Part shown: positions 1-12,647 of the stretch, piece after piece
Layout: every line of letters begins with the position of its first letter
Position numbering within the stretch: the first letter of the stretch is position 1
Assembly (NCBI RefSeq): GCF_000004195.4
Contig: NC_030679.2
Span: 33,841,712 to 33,905,711 of the forward strand
Direction: 5' to 3'
DNA from: Xenopus tropicalis
Lineage: Eukaryota > Chordata > Amphibia > Anura > Pipidae
Length of the DNA: 64,000 nucleotides
Position numbers and translations under genes: made by a program
Notes under the pieces: model-generated
The model's database searches: none
Told to the model about the DNA's origin: nothing
The model's input: only the letters and a program-made list of their open reading frames with translations

Positions 1-126
1 AGAAATCTGTGGATTCTGGCAAATGACAGAGGGGCTGCTGTCATCACTATTTATTGGGCTGGGAGAGCTGTTTGGGCCTTTGTGTACTTAAAATGCCTGA
101 ATTTTTGCAGTACAGTATATGTTGTG

Positions 127-280
127 CAGGTCTGGACTGGGAGTCAACATCCTCCTGGCATTTGAGGCCCACAGAGGCCCAAACAAACCCCAAGGATCCA
201 CTAAATAGTGACTGCCTGTGGCATCTTACAGCAGCCCCTCTGTCATTTGCTAGAATCTATAGATTGGTAGTCCAGGCCTG
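127..280. mobile_element. Short hAT-like MITE, CAGGTCTGGACTGG ends
   Basis: A 154-bp element with terminal inverted repeats CAGGTCTGGACTGG on the left and, reverse-complemented, CAGGCCTGGACTAC on the right. The 8-bp flanks ATGTTGTG and CTGTTGTG agree at 7 of 8, as expected for a hAT target duplication. The interior holds GAGGCCCA-type repeats and no coding capacity. An isolated similar end is near 58846. Confidence 0.75.
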
Positions 281-415
281 CTGTTGTGGTGTGTAGAAGC
301 AGCATGCAGTGGCTTGTGGAATAGTTTATTTTCATTATTGTCATTGTTCTTAGGGAAACACTTTGCCTCTTACTTAAGAAACTAAGGCTAAGAAACTCCT
401 TACTTAAGAAACTAA

Positions 416-906
416 GGGGCACATTTACTAACCCACGAACGGGTTGAAATGAGTCCGATTGCATTTTTTTCGTAATGATCGGTATTTTGCGATTTTTTCG
501 TATTTTTTGCGATTTTTTCGGCTTCTTTACGAATTTTTCGTTACCAATACGATTTTTGCGTAAAAAAGCGAGTTTTTCGTAGCCATTACGAAAGTTGCGT
601 AAAAAGTTGCGCTTTTTTCGTAGCGTTAAAACTTACGCGAAAAGTTGCGCCTTTTTCATAGCGTTAAAACTTAAAAGGTGCAACTTTTTGCGCAAGTTTT
701 AACGCTACGAAAAATCGCCAGATTTTACGCAACTTTCGTAATGGCTACGAAAAACTCGCTTTTTTACGCAAAAATCGTATTGGTAACGAAAAATTCGTAA
801 AGAAGCCGAAAAAATCGCAACAAATACGAAAAAGTCGCAAAATGTTCGTTTTCAAGTCGGAACTTTTCCAATTCGGGTCGGATTCGTGGGTTAGTAAATC
901 AGCCCC
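416..906. mobile_element. Palindromic MITE, GGGGC...TTTACTAACCCACGAA ends
   Basis: A 491-bp inverted-repeat element whose two halves are near reverse complements over almost their whole length, with a turn near 665. Ends are GGGGCACATTTACTAACC and, reversed, GGGGCTGATTTACTAACC. The arms are full of CG-containing words (CGTAATGATCGG, GCGATTTTTTCG). It is the same family as 51486-51944. Flanks TAA and TAT give at best a degenerate 3-bp target duplication. No transposase is encoded. Confidence 0.85.
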
Positions 907-1416
907 TATGAGTTCTTTACTGTAAAACAAGGATATCTTGTCTTGCAGTGTCAGTACCCTGGAATACTGAATATATTCTTGTATATTTAAAAGACTCCAA
1001 TCAAGTCTAGTGTTGTATGAAAAACACTGTGCGGAGCTCTGCGTAAATTAACAATGATATACAGCAGAAGCAATAATATATACAGTACTGAGTTATTTAA
1101 GCTGAAGAAGACTTAGGTCCATTAAGTTAATCTGTTTGCACAACCTCAAGAGAGGTTAAGGCGAGGCTTTTGTGGAGGGCCACATATGTTCAAATGTTAT
1201 AAAGATGAAAAGAGCTGTTTATTATCACATTACAAAAATTAATATGAGACTGGCAGTTGTTGTTGTAAAAAATAATAAATTGATTCTTCTGGCAATCAAA
1301 AAAAAATAAAATAAAATCAGTTTTTGCGCCTTGGTATGAATGGTTTGAAATTTGATATGATTTGGCCTAATTCTGGTGCTGAAGGCTATGCAATGGTCCT
1401 TACATGGAGAATCATA

Positions 1417-1717
1417 GGGGCTGATTTACTAATCCACAAATCCGAATCCGAATGAGAAAAATTCGGATTGGAAAACAAACATTTTGCGACTTTTTCGTAA
1501 CCTTTACGACTTGCGCGAATTGTCACGACTTTTTCATAGGTATTACAAATTTCGTGAATTGACGCGACTTTTTCATAGCTATTATGACTTTCGTGAATTG
1601 TCGCGACTTTTTCATAGCCATTACGACTTTCGCGAAAAGTTGCAAAGTACCGATCATTACGAAAAAAACGGACGTTCCGACGCTTTTCCGACGTTCGTGG
1701 ATTAGTAAATGTGCTCC
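1417..1717. mobile_element. Palindromic MITE, GGGGCTGATTTACTAATCC ends
   Basis: A 301-bp element related by its ends to 416-906 but with a different core of several degenerate units of about 40 bp (CGACTTTTTCATAG...TTACGACTTTCG). It is flanked on both sides by ATA, a plausible 3-bp target duplication. Both strands give short open frames because of the internal repeats; these are not genes. Confidence 0.8.
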
Positions 1718-1725
1718 ATAGACTT

Positions 1726-1830
1726 GGTATGGGATCCATTATCTGGAAACCAGTTGCCTTAAAAGGTCCAAACTATGGGAAGGCCATCTCCCTTAGACTT
1801 AATTTTAAAATATTCAGATTATTCAAATCA
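1726..1830 (+). mobile_element. Fragment of TACAGGTATGGGATCC-type MITE
   Basis: It starts GGTATGGGATCCATTATCTGG, continues with the AAGGCCATCTCCC signature and fades after about 1830. The right half is missing compared with the full copies at 14538-14869 and 57492-57822. Confidence 0.75.
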
Positions 1831-3159
1831 TTACTGCTGCTGTTCTGTATCCATAGAGAATTTCTTCCTGCGGCAGGAAGGTGAGAGTGATCTGACAGTT
1901 GTGGTTCTTTCTAAGGGGCCTCTGATGGTCAAAATATATCACATGTCTTGAGCATTAAAGAATTGTGGCACAAAGACAAATACACCCTCATCTTATTAGA
2001 ATAAAATACATTGTAATATACATTTAGTGCAGTTTGATGTACAACTATATTGGCATGGTATGCCTAAGAAAAAATAACTCACTATTGCATAAAAAGTTAT
2101 GAAATGATCATAACTCAAAAAATAACATCAAATTATATCAGGCAGTACTCAATTTAAGTTGCAGAAATAAATCTCAAATTGTTGGAAAGGTAAAAAAGAC
2201 TTTGAAGAATGTTCAAGGATAATCCAAAGTAATTACTGCAAGAGGTTTACTGCAACAACTCAATAGTCCGACAGACAACCAAGTTCACCTGAGACGTTCA
2301 CAAAAGGACATTTAACCCTTTTTTAACAAATAAAATTATGTTGTGATGTTTCTGGACAGGCCACCTCCAAAGGAAATGGGTTAATGTCTTAGCTACAAAG
2401 AATGCAATTACACAGAACTGTGTAGGCTGTAGGCTTCCCTCCAGGAGATAGACCACATGTCAATCATTATTTCAGTGATCCTTCGCTTTTGGCTGTTTCC
2501 CCCTAGAATAGACTATTCTTGGATACATGAAGTAAGTAATAGAATAATGACTTGCTGTCAAGCTCTGCTGACTCACCACATATATTTAGCGCCATCTGGT
2601 CAACATAATTAGTTTTAATATTTGGGCCACAAGAAATACCAGGGATACATAAGGCAGCTATGGCTTTTATACCATGCTTTTTATTCTTTTGTAAGTCCAC
2701 AGTGGCATTAAATAAACAGGCATATCCTTAAAAAACAATGTTATTCCATTGTCTGACCTTCTAAACTAAAAAATTAATTCAAATATTGAATTAGTCACAT
2801 GGGATGACTTAGCCTTATGTGCTATTTTATTGTCTGCTTAGGGCAGGAGAAATGATGTGCACTCTTTTGACTGCCATAGTGCCCTCCTCACTATTTATAG
2901 CACTAGAAACACGTATCTTTTCCTTATAATGTTATGAGTAAACTAATATAATCACAATAACCCTCCAATTCTAACTTTGTGCCATAAAATAGTAGACCTT
3001 CCCTTTATTGGATTTGCAGCAACATTTTGCATTTTGCCACTGAAGAATATTTTCACTATGAAATGACCCCAATGTATTTTGCACAAAAAAAGTCACAGTG
3101 AAAAAAATGGCCATAGACCGCAATACAATTTGCACGAAAAAGAGTTCATGAGAAATAAT

Positions 3160-3269
3160 GGCACTTAATTGTGTGCAGAAGTTGCCGGGGAAAAAAAAGT
3201 TTCCTGAATTTTTCTAGGGTTTTGCAAATTTTTCAGCAAAGCAAAATGGAACAGATTTACTCATCACTA
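3160..3269 (+). mobile_element. Decayed right end of TAGTGATG-type hAT MITE
   Basis: The end ATGGAACAGATTTACTCATC...CTA matches the right terminus of the complete copies (GGGACAGATTCGCTCATCAC). The left end is not recognisable, so only the right part is called and the left limit is approximate. Confidence 0.6.
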
Positions 3270-4271
3270 AAAATGACACTTCTGGTGAACACTTTCCAAG
3301 TCCATGTGCTAAAATTGATCAGGAATGCAGTCACGTGTGTTTTAAGATTAATTGATAAGATTAAATACGTGCTGACTAGAGTAAATGGCCACATTATTAT
3401 GTCCCCTAAGCCATATACTGGTGGAAAGAGGTTACTGATATTAATTAGTATTTCTAATAATATATGCAAGCTATATTATAGGGTTGAATAGTGTTTCTAA
3501 ATGTGGTGGTGCATCAAGGATATCAGGCTGTTGCTTTCTCCTCTTGGGTTCCTTAAGGGATCTTTTGATTGTGTCATATACAAAAAGAGAGAGCTAGCTT
3601 ACCTAAGTGTGAAAATTCTCTGATTATAACATGTTATTTGTCAAGATGGACCATTTTCAGACAAGATGCATCATGTTCTTATCCAAGTAAAGAAAGCAGG
3701 AATATAATATCAGGTATTCACAGAGAAAACCACACACCTTTGTGTTAAGTGTTTATATATATATATACACACACACGCACAAACACATACATTTGTTGCC
3801 ATTATAAAAAATATATAAATGTAATTTAGAGAGAAACATGTACTATATTTATATTTCAAGACCTACCAGTCTTTATTAAATAACTAATTAGCATTTTACA
3901 GATATTTTTGTCTTGATGGAATTTCAGCGACTATCAGTAATAACTTCATTAAATAAGCGCAGATTAAGGCAATTAATTAGGGAAGTATAACACCAGAAGT
4001 AATATGCATAGATGGGAATGCAAAGGCTGTAGAGCACTAGGGGCTCTTGAATTGAACTGGGATGAATATATCCATATGATAGAGCCTTTAACTCTTGTGA
4101 ACATGTGTGCAGAACTAGAGAAAGATATAGAAGCTAAAGTTGTTTCAGTATCAATGACAGCATATAATTACGGACTGGAGCTAGAAACACAGCAGATACA
4201 GCTGGTAATTGTATATAATGAGCAGAATATGAATGAAAGACAGACGGAGGCCTTAAGGACGCTCTTCTGAT

Positions 4272-4460
4272 TAGTGATGAGCAAATTTTTTCACCAGGCA
4301 TGGATTCGTAGCGAATTGCTGCATTTTTGCACGTCACAAAGTCGAAGTCATGTCAAAATAAGTGCAGTCGCGACAAATAGGCACAGTATTTTTTTTAAAA
4401 AAAAGAGACACGGGTGACAAAAAAAAGACACAGGCGACAAAAAAGTCGTGCTCAGCACTT
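4272..4460 (+). mobile_element. hAT MITE, TAGTGATG family, with perfect 8-bp duplication
   Basis: A 189-bp copy starting TAGTGATGAGCAAA and ending in a mutated terminus GCTCAGCACTT. The 8-mer CTTCTGAT occurs at 4264-4271 and again at 4461-4468, an exact target duplication that fixes both ends. It contains the family hallmark CAGGCATGGATTCG near the left end and lacks most of the right arm. Confidence 0.85.
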
Positions 4461-5273
4461 CTTCTGATACTGGTAATAAGGTGTTTGCATAGTACATTAC
4501 CCATCTCATACGTAGGACTCCCCATTTAGAACAAGTGCTGCCTGCTACTTTAGCTTCTACACCAATGTATTAACATTTGATTGCTATTTTACCAATTCAA
4601 AAAAAGTAGTGATGAAAATAACCAATCTCAATTTTTTCTGAATTCGTTTTGAATTTTTAAGATTTATAAACTGAGCTCTTGTGAAGCTCACAAAATTGAA
4701 TCAAAATGAGAATTCTGCAGCTAAAATCCTTTTATATATGTCAATGCAAGGTGTATTTTTCAAATTGAAGCTATTATTTTCTATAAAGCTTTTTTAACCG
4801 GTGATTTTCTGATTTTGATTCAATTTTCTTTGTAAATGTGCTAGCAATTGGAAATATAAACTCGACTGAATGTATTGATTTATTTTCTGATGAAAAAATG
4901 AAAATCAATAAATCAGTCTCTTGTTGTTGGGGTTGTGTCTGCTGGCTTATGAATTTGTAAGAATGAATGGAACTATGTGACTTTTTGAAAAGCTTATTAG
5001 GATTCAAGTTTTCTTTTGTAAATAGGCTTGCAATTGGGAAAAAAATTTGATTGTGAAAAAACTTGATTGTGCTTTGTTATTTATTTTTGGATTTTGAAAA
5101 AAAAACCCTTTAAATGTGAAAATCAATTAATTGGTCTCTCTGGTTTGGGGTTTTGTTTGCTCATTTATGGGCTCTTTAACCTCTGGCAGTAATACATTTA
5201 TAACCCTATGTTTGACTCCTAACACCAGAACAACTGGCTTCTATAAAAGAACTTGGAGAGGGTAAAAGCTTGT

Positions 5274-5425
5274 AGTCTATGGGAGAGGGCCTTCCCATAA
5301 TTCGGAGCTTTCTGGATAATGGGTTTCCGGATAAGGGATCCCATACCTGTACTTGATCTTTGTTGGAAACAAAACAATCCTATTGGGTTTATTTAATGTT
5401 TAAATCATTTTTTACTAGACTCGTC
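5274..5425. mobile_element. Two joined fragments of TACAGGTA-type MITE
   Basis: Positions 5274-5353 hold the terminal part in reverse orientation (CTTCCCATAATTCGG through CCCATACCTGTA). Positions 5353-5425 hold an interior part in the forward orientation (AACAAAACAATCCTATTGGG). The head-to-middle join implies an internal deletion or inversion. Confidence 0.7.
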
Positions 5426-6439
5426 TTTTCCTAACAAGTGATTACTAGAGCTTTCCACAAGGGAGCGATTCTGTTTCCCACAAATTCATTATTGACCTCC
5501 CACAATTAGAAATGACATTCAGTGCAATTGGGATATCTCAGCGACTTCCTGCTCAGTGGGTTTTACTTTCAGCGATTCCAATAGTTTTGAATAACATTGC
5601 TTTCTTTGCAAAATCTCTTAGCGATACAGAGGGATAATCGATTTGAAGTAGTATCCTTGGTTTAGGTACTGGCGATTTATATTCTTCTCTATGTAGAGAC
5701 AAAACGAGTGACTTATCGCTGGAAGACGCGACTAAATCTCCCCGTGGGACATTATCCTTACTGTTCCGGCAAAGCACTTTCTACATGAGACTTATTTCTA
5801 AGATGAGAAAAATACATGGTTTTATCTTATTCAAACATGATCTCATCACAGAAATCACGCTATCCTTTGAGAACCAATGAGGGTTACATGCCGTGAAAAA
5901 TAGTAGGAAACAAATAATTCCTTCAGAAAACAAAAAAGAAAAAAATATATTGTAATGCTGAAATCGATACTGTCTGCTGTAAATATGACAAAAGAAAATG
6001 TAGGGGACAGTTAGGAAAGTTATTGTCAACTGCTGTATAGTCCGAATCTTCTAATTGCTTGAGTTCGTGTAACGATTGTTATCAGGCGCATGTCCATCTA
6101 TTATGCAACAGTAGTCCCAAAAGATTGTGGGCCTTTATGTTTCCAACTTGATAAAAATCTTTTGTCAGCTTTGAATTAAACCCCCCTGCTGAGTCCAAGC
6201 TTGTTGAGGGAAAGTAAATGACATGATTTTCTTTTGTACTGTGAAAAATGTGTATTATTGTAAATGTCACAGAGCTTTTGCAGTCCCAAAAAAAGAAAAA
6301 AAAATCTCTGTGTGATTGGAGCTTGTGTATATGCTTATTTTAGAAAGTTTTCCAATTTACTGAAAACTGGAATGGTCAGCTCCAGGCAGTACCCCAAATG
6401 ACACCTTCACACTCAACCTTTTTATAAAAAATAAATAAA

Positions 6440-6633
6440 AAATGAATGAACGAAATTTTATGGCAGGCATGGATTTGTGGATTTTTTTTCGTGAAATTTC
6501 AGCGGCAAAAATGTGTATGCATCCTTTTTTTGACGCACACGTTTTTTTATGCTCATCATTTTCTGAAAATTTTCAGCATTTCAAGTTTTGCTTGTTTTCC
6601 AAGAAGCAAATGGGACAGATTCGCTCATCACTA
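6440..6633 (+). mobile_element. hAT MITE, TAGTGATG family, short copy
   Basis: A 194-bp copy with a decayed left end (AATGAACGAAATTTTATGGC then AGGCATGGATTTG) and an intact right end (GGGACAGATTCGCTCATCAC then TA). I see no clear target duplication. Two overlapping open frames inside it are chance. Confidence 0.75.
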
Positions 6634-6828
6634 ATATATTAATATATATTTATTTTAAATATTTTATTACAGTAACATGTCAGTACTGCGATTATTAGTC
6701 CTACTAATTTAAGATATAATGGACCTGGAAAGTGGGAAGCTATTTGGCATAAGGCTGATCTCCTGAAAGACAAATGCATATAATAGGTACTCATATTATG
6801 ATCTTGAACCTGATTCCTTAAGATTCCC

Positions 6829-7110
6829 TAAAGGTGGCCATACAGGGGCAGCTTTAAACTGCCAATTCAGGTCCTGCGGACCAATTTGGCAGCTTATCTG
6901 CCGGTGTATGGAGCCCCCTAACAGGCCTCCCCAACCCATATCTGCCCAAAAATCAGCCAGATGTTGATTGGGCAGGCTTGATTTTTCTGTCGGGTCAAGG
7001 ACCGCATTGGCTCATTGATGCTGTGATCATTTGGCTTAGGGCCAGATAATTGCATTAGCATGATATCCCCCACCCAAGGTGGGCATATCGGGGGCCACAA
7101 CAAATAAGCA
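6829..7110. mobile_element. Fragment of AAAGGTGGCCATACA-type MITE
   Basis: It begins CTAAAGGTGGCCATACAGGG and contains paired motifs CAATTTGGCAGCTTATCTGC and GGTGTATGGAGCC, typical of a Xenopus repeat related to 17750-18048. The right boundary is uncertain. Confidence 0.55.
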
Positions 7111-7789
7111 AATCATACCAGGTACCTTTAGCCACTGTGTGTAAATCATAGTGTATGCTACAGTAATAGCCTCTGTCAGAATGATATTGATTGTGTGAGG
7201 CAGACAATCTCATCATCCCAAGACTGCTTTGAACTGTCTGCACAGGTCCCCATGTAATCTCATTGTTGGGCCAAGAGTTGACAAATAGGATAAGACTAAT
7301 TTGGCCCACCACTTGAGTAACATACAAAATTAATCTAGTATTGTATGGTCAGCATTTGGGCATTGAAACATTCAACGGTTTGACTGTGGCTACAAAATAG
7401 TAGCAATCAAAATACTGAGGATCAGCATTGTTGTTTTGTTTGATGGCAGTGCATAGCAGCCTATGGTGATCCACATTATTTTGAGGATCAGTGTTACCCA
7501 TTAGCTGCAATTAAATGATTCATGAGCCCTAGATAAAGTGGTGGCCTCTATTCACATGTTTTCCATTCTTCACCTAATAAAATGTCTTTGGAAAATATAA
7601 TTGATAGTGAACTTGTATTTTTTTTATAAATTGTGTGTAGCGGAATCCATGTATAAAAATATTATCTGTAATATTTTGAGAAGTACAGGTTATTGTAGGT
7701 GTAGACACATATGAGATGTATTTCATTTTTTCAAGTGGAAGTAAACACAAATTCGACTTTGGGGCCAAAATGCTTGCGGGAAAAAAATT

Positions 7790-7905
7790 GAAATCATTTT
7801 TAAAAAATGGGAATTATATGATTAAAATAGAGTCTATGGGAATTGGTCTTCCCATAATTTGGAGCTTTCTGGGTAAACAGTTTCTGGTTAACGGATCGCA
7901 TGTCT
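7790..7905 (-). mobile_element. Fragment of TACAGGTA-type MITE
   Basis: It holds the terminal third: AGAGTCTATGGGAATTGG, CTTCCCATAATTTGGAGC and a degenerate end GGATCGCATGTCTGTA. It abuts the (TA)n microsatellite at 7915. Confidence 0.65.
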
Positions 7906-7912
7906 GTATACT

Positions 7913-7914
<2 letters not shown>

Positions 7915-7950
<36 letters not shown>
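7915..7950. repeat. (TA)18 microsatellite
   Basis: A pure TA dinucleotide run of about 36 bp. The tyrosine-isoleucine open frames over it are artefacts of the repeat. Confidence 0.98.
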
Positions 7951-7952
<2 letters not shown>

Positions 7953-9197
7953 CTATCATTCCCAGTCAATTCCCAAGCACTTTCATAGCACCACCCTAAG
8001 TGAAAAAGGAAAGGTTTTATCACAATTTCACTTTTTTTGCCAACCTAGAATCTTCATCAGCAAAAAAAACCTACGACCCTCTTGGTCAATAATGAATTTA
8101 CTCTGGCACACTTAGCTGGAAATCGGAAAACTGAGGAGCAAAACCTTTAATAGATTGGTCTGGGATTTTTTTTAATTGTAAATAATTAATTATGAATATG
8201 AAAAATACTGTACACTTCCCATACTGTCATCAAGCAATCATGAAGCCAGTCAATTAAAGCAAGTATAGGAAGGGAGCTAAATTGTCTATAATCTCAGTAT
8301 TCACATAGTGGAGTCACTTTATATCATTAGTAAAAGGTTTAGGATGGCTGTTAATTACTTATTGTGAGGTAAAGTGATATCGATTCAAGCATGGAAATGG
8401 ACTCTAACTTCATTCCGTAGTGCATTAGTAAACATAATTTTTGTTATTTTTACAACTGAACTATTTACTATTTACTGGTAGTGGAAGTCTCGTACATATT
8501 GCCATAACAGTACACTAGTTTGTAAGGGAAACGCCATCACCAACCTGATTTACATGTTATATTTTTTACAACTACAAAGAGGACATTTCTGTCGCTTGTG
8601 GAAACCGTAATCAAAAGGGTTCTTTCCCTACAATTTATTTGGTGTTGCTTGTACCGCATCTATCACATTTTCACTGTGCATTCTTAATAAATGGATTTCA
8701 GTCTCCCACTTGGCTGTTTCTTCCAATTTTATTTACTTCTGCTCTCACAGGCTGACATAAGTATTTCCCACCCCTATTAGTTAGATTACAGTTTCCAGCA
8801 ATGCCCTCTATTACCCACCAAAGTCGACCACCTCATTGCAAAAAGGGGGCTTTCTTTTTCTGGACAAAATACTGAGGTGCTATTCATCACTGGCACATTC
8901 ATACTGGGACCATGCCACCATCGGGCCATAAGGAATAAATAAGCAGAAAACTGTGAACTATCCTATGCTTAAAACTGTAACTTCAATCTGTGAGCCTTCT
9001 TGTTAGGAAGATAGAATGTCAGGAGGAATTTGCTTTAGATCTGTCAAATTTGTGGTCTGTTTCAGGATAATTAATAAGCCCCCCAATCTATGCTTATATA
9101 AACTATTATCAACTTGAATATTAAAAAAAAGTAAATGCTGCTGTCCCTGAAAATGTCCCTGTCAAGAAGTCAGGTAGCATACACGGTCTAACACATT

Positions 9198-9533
9198 GGG
9201 GCACATTTACTAATCCATGAACGGACCGAAAGCATCCGAATGCGTTTTTCGTAATGATCAGTATTTTGCGACTTTTTCGTCCCCGTCGTCACTTTTCATA
9301 TTTTGCGTGACTTTTTTGTTGCAGTCGCGAAATAATCGGATTGGTTTTTCCGCTGTTTAGAATTGCTTAATATGAAAAAATTGCGGCGGTGACGAAAAAG
9401 TCGCGCAAAATACAATAAAGTCGCGGCGGCGACAGAAAAATTGCGCAAAATATGAAAAAGTCGCAAAATTTTCTTTTCCAATCGGATTTTTTCCCATTCG
9501 GGATTTGGATTCGTGGATTAGTAAATGTGCCCC
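9198..9533. mobile_element. Palindromic MITE, GGGGCACATTTACTAATCC ends
   Basis: A 336-bp inverted-repeat element with ends GGGGCACATTTACTAATCC and, reversed, GGGGCACATTTACTAATCCA. The interior carries repeated TCGCGGCGGCGAC and GACTTTTTCGT words. It is the same superfamily as 416-906 and 51486-51944, with a shorter core. No convincing target duplication is seen (ATT against TTA). Confidence 0.82.
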
Positions 9534-9559
9534 TTAGCCTGTGTAAAATTGTCCACTTA

Positions 9560-9712
9560 CGATACATGCATATAGTGTCGGAAAAAGACCCCACTGGGCG
9601 TTCCCCCAAGGCTGCCGGTCTCCATTCCCTGACACACTCGGGGGAGGGGATCGAGCATTTGGCGGGAGGTGTGGGGCCATGGCGGGGTCCACTTCCTAGT
9701 CCGACCCTGCAT
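9560..9712. repeat. GC-rich interspersed repeat fragment
   Basis: A GC-rich island in AT-rich intron, with AAAGACCCCACTGGGCG, CTCCATTCCCTGACACAC and CCTAGTCCGACCC. I recall this as part of a dispersed Xenopus repeat, but I see no termini here. It is not a CpG-island promoter candidate: it is short and lies directly beside a MITE. Confidence 0.45.
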
Positions 9713-10965
9713 GCATATTTCAATATGTGTCCAAATCCTGCTAACTTTTAAGTTGTCTAGAGGAACATCTCTTTATTCATCATAACTCAAGACAAAGACA
9801 ACAGAGAATATTAAGAACATTGAATCAGCAGAAGAGACACAGGAGCTTAATTTACACTTCTCCTCCTAGTTTAAAGTTTGTACCAGTTGGGGAGTAGTTT
9901 AAAAGCAAACCAATGTCTATAGTCTATCTACAAAAAATATGGAAAACATTGTAGTTATTAGTTTTATTTAACAAAAGAATAATATATATAGGAAAGAATT
10001 CCTACTTATTAAACTAACTAGTCCATCCTATATCCTAATTTGGTCACCACCTTAATGTTTTATATCAAATTCCCTGCCATTGATTTCTTTGTCTAATCTC
10101 TCATGCATCTGATCTTCACTGTATATCTTTGCTCAAAAGGAAATGCATACACTGACCACTTTTATATTCCTAGGTATGGTAGATCAATCAGATAGTCCAT
10201 CTATTAGGACATCCTGTTCAGATGCTACAGGTGAACTGTCAACAGGTGATGAAGCCTCAGATGATAACAATGCTCTCTCTTATCAAACCAATTGCTGTTT
10301 TTTGTAGAACCTACCCATGGCCTGGATAGACACTTTCTATTGTTCTCTTCAGTGCCACCTCTATTTTTCTGCATTTGCTGCTGCTGTTATAAGTTTAAAG
10401 CAGTTCCTGGTATTTTCACAAAACCAGTTCCTGGGCTAATTATTTTTAGCACATTTGATGTATGTCTGTGTATTCATTATGTACATATCTTGGGGAGCTC
10501 ACCTCTGGGATTGAATGAAGTTTGATTCCCTCTTTTGGAGACCAGGGATCAGTCAAATGCTTTAGTTCTGCACCATATATGTTATGGACAGAGAGGCAGT
10601 TTCTTCTTTATAAAAATGTTCCTTGGAGAGATTAAACATTGGATGCATTTTCTACATTTTCAATACTGCTTGCCTGCTGTTAATAATGGTTTATATATGT
10701 CAAGCTTCTTTTATTTGAAATAGATGTGTCAGTATGGGAAAATGAATAATGGAGGCACTGCTTTAGAATGCATTCATCATTCTTATTTAAAATGTAATAC
10801 TACTTGACCTCTGCTAAAAATTAGAGGACTCAAAAAGATTAATTTGGCACAATCCTACTTTATAAAGTTAAAATAGTTGCATGGAGAGACTAGAAACAGT
10901 ACAACGTTTTGAATCCCATCCTCCAATAAAAAAATGAGAGTACACTAAAATCTATTGCCTGTACT

Positions 10966-11160
10966 ATGATATCAGTGGGACACCATAATGATACGTTCAA
11001 ATATCTTCATCTCAGTCCCAACAAAATTCAGTTTCTGGGGATGTCAGTTTATATCAAAAAGGATCCAATACAGGTTCTTCTGATAATCAGATGGAGAAAA
11101 ACCAAAATACCAGCGGAATGTGTAGAGATATCTGATAAAGTTGCCACCCTAATTAAGTAG
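10966..11160 (+). pseudogene. Possible retroelement reverse-transcriptase fragment
   Basis: A 64-codon open stretch reads HLSPNKIQFLGMSVYIKKDP, which resembles the region of Penelope-like reverse transcriptases with an N-x-I-x-FLD-x-x-VYIK pattern (here FLG for FLD). Similarity stops after about 40 residues and no other domain is recognisable nearby. It could be chance. Confidence 0.35.
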
Positions 11161-11260
11161 GTTTTTTTTTAAGCTTAGTTGTTTAACGTTCTGGCCCCCA
11201 TAATAACCAGACTAAAGATACAATATGTAAAACATGGTCAGCCAGCCAACAAGCCATTTA

Positions 11261-11297
11261 ACTTCCCTGGTCTAAACATTATCTAGACCAGGGAAGT
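11261..11297. repeat. 14-bp perfect hairpin
   Basis: ACTTCCCTGGTCTA at 11261-11274 is the exact reverse complement of 11284-11297, with a 9-nt loop. No U-run follows and the flanks show no MITE ends. Confidence 0.85.
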
Positions 11298-12647
11298 GTT
11301 TAGTGACAGCCTCACTCTAGGTTCCAGGGGAATTTAGGAGAACAAATAAGCATTCTCTTCAAATCTCACCCTGAATAACTTCTGTGCTGGGGCCTAGCTA
11401 TAGCACTGAGCTCCAAAGGAGCTTCAGTCAGAACCTAATGGCTAAATAAACCTGGTTATGTAACAGATACAACTTTTGGGTAATGGCATATAGGGAAACT
11501 AGTCGCATTGTATAGCACTAGCCAGATTCTTTTCACACAAAAATACTGGGCTGCTTCAGATCTTGCCACTTTACTATTGCTTGGATTAGATGCCCAGACA
11601 CACAAAACTTGTGCCAATCAGCACAAAAAGTGCACAGTATTCACACCTGATTTATAAAAGATATTGCTTGTAGGGATCCCTTGGGATGTTGCCCTGACAA
11701 AGGCAACTGACTTACATCATGAATCACACACTAATTTAGTTATGGTCAGTTAAGCTTTAGTTCTCCTTTAAAAGCCTCCAAGTTGGAGAATTAGAAGATA
11801 TTGCTGTTGAATAGCTTTATCTGCATGTAGTGCAACAATAACCAATATAATGAACGTTTTGTTTTTTTTCAAAAATACAACTATACTAGAGCATTCTATT
11901 TGCTGTCATTTGATAGTATTACTAAAACGCTCTTATTATACATTACAAAGAACTCTTACTCTCCTGTGTGAATTATATTGTATCATAACAGTAGCTTGAT
12001 TCCCATAAAGAAGAAATATGAGAACACCTGAATATCAATTTTCAACGCAGCGCGGAAATAATTTCTGTGTGAATTATTTCAGGATGTACTTTGAATGGCT
12101 GAACTGTCATATGCGGTAGTTATTTTAATTCAAAATTAAAAAAAAAAGATATTCGAAATAATTTATTTACATAGCACAAGGAAGTTGCTTTAAAATGTGC
12201 TTTAAAATATTGTTGAAACAAACTGTGCACTTAAATTCAAAGACAAGGAAGATGGCCTTGCAAGGGCTTGCAATTGTTGGATACTTGAAGGATGTTGGGA
12301 AGTGCAGCTGTACTGGTGGTGGTGCAGCAGGGCATTAAATTGCACAATTCCCTAGTAATCCTACAGAATATTGTTCATTTAGTCCCTACATTAAACAGCT
12401 CATTTAATGTATCTAATAGAAATTATTAACAATTAGCGCTCACAGCCGCTCTATATTGTGCAATATCTTTTCCATTTTTTCCCACAATGCAGTGGTTTTC
12501 CAGGAATTGCAATATAATGGCAAGTGTCCACTAACTAACCTGCACCAGATTTTGCACACAGTTTACCAATGTGCTTAACATCTACTTTAGTACACTGCAC
12601 AAAAATTGCAACAGAAGTTCTTCTTTGTGTCTATGCACAATGACCAT

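Noticed and set aside
4004..4270. An 89-codon plus-strand open frame of balanced composition just before a MITE
   Set aside because: It runs into the hAT insertion point, has no recognisable domain or splice context, and is a typical length for chance in this window.
7814..8115. Frames with long YIYIYI runs
   Set aside because: They are translations of the (TA)n microsatellite.
9560..9712. The GC-rich patch considered as a CpG-island promoter
   Set aside because: It is too short, borders a MITE and matches a dispersed repeat; no transcript start evidence is visible.
10292..10723. Two consecutive plus-strand frames (77 and 62 codons) considered as retroelement coding pieces
   Set aside because: I could not match them to any known domain; only the short stretch at 10966 shows a faint reverse-transcriptase-like pattern.
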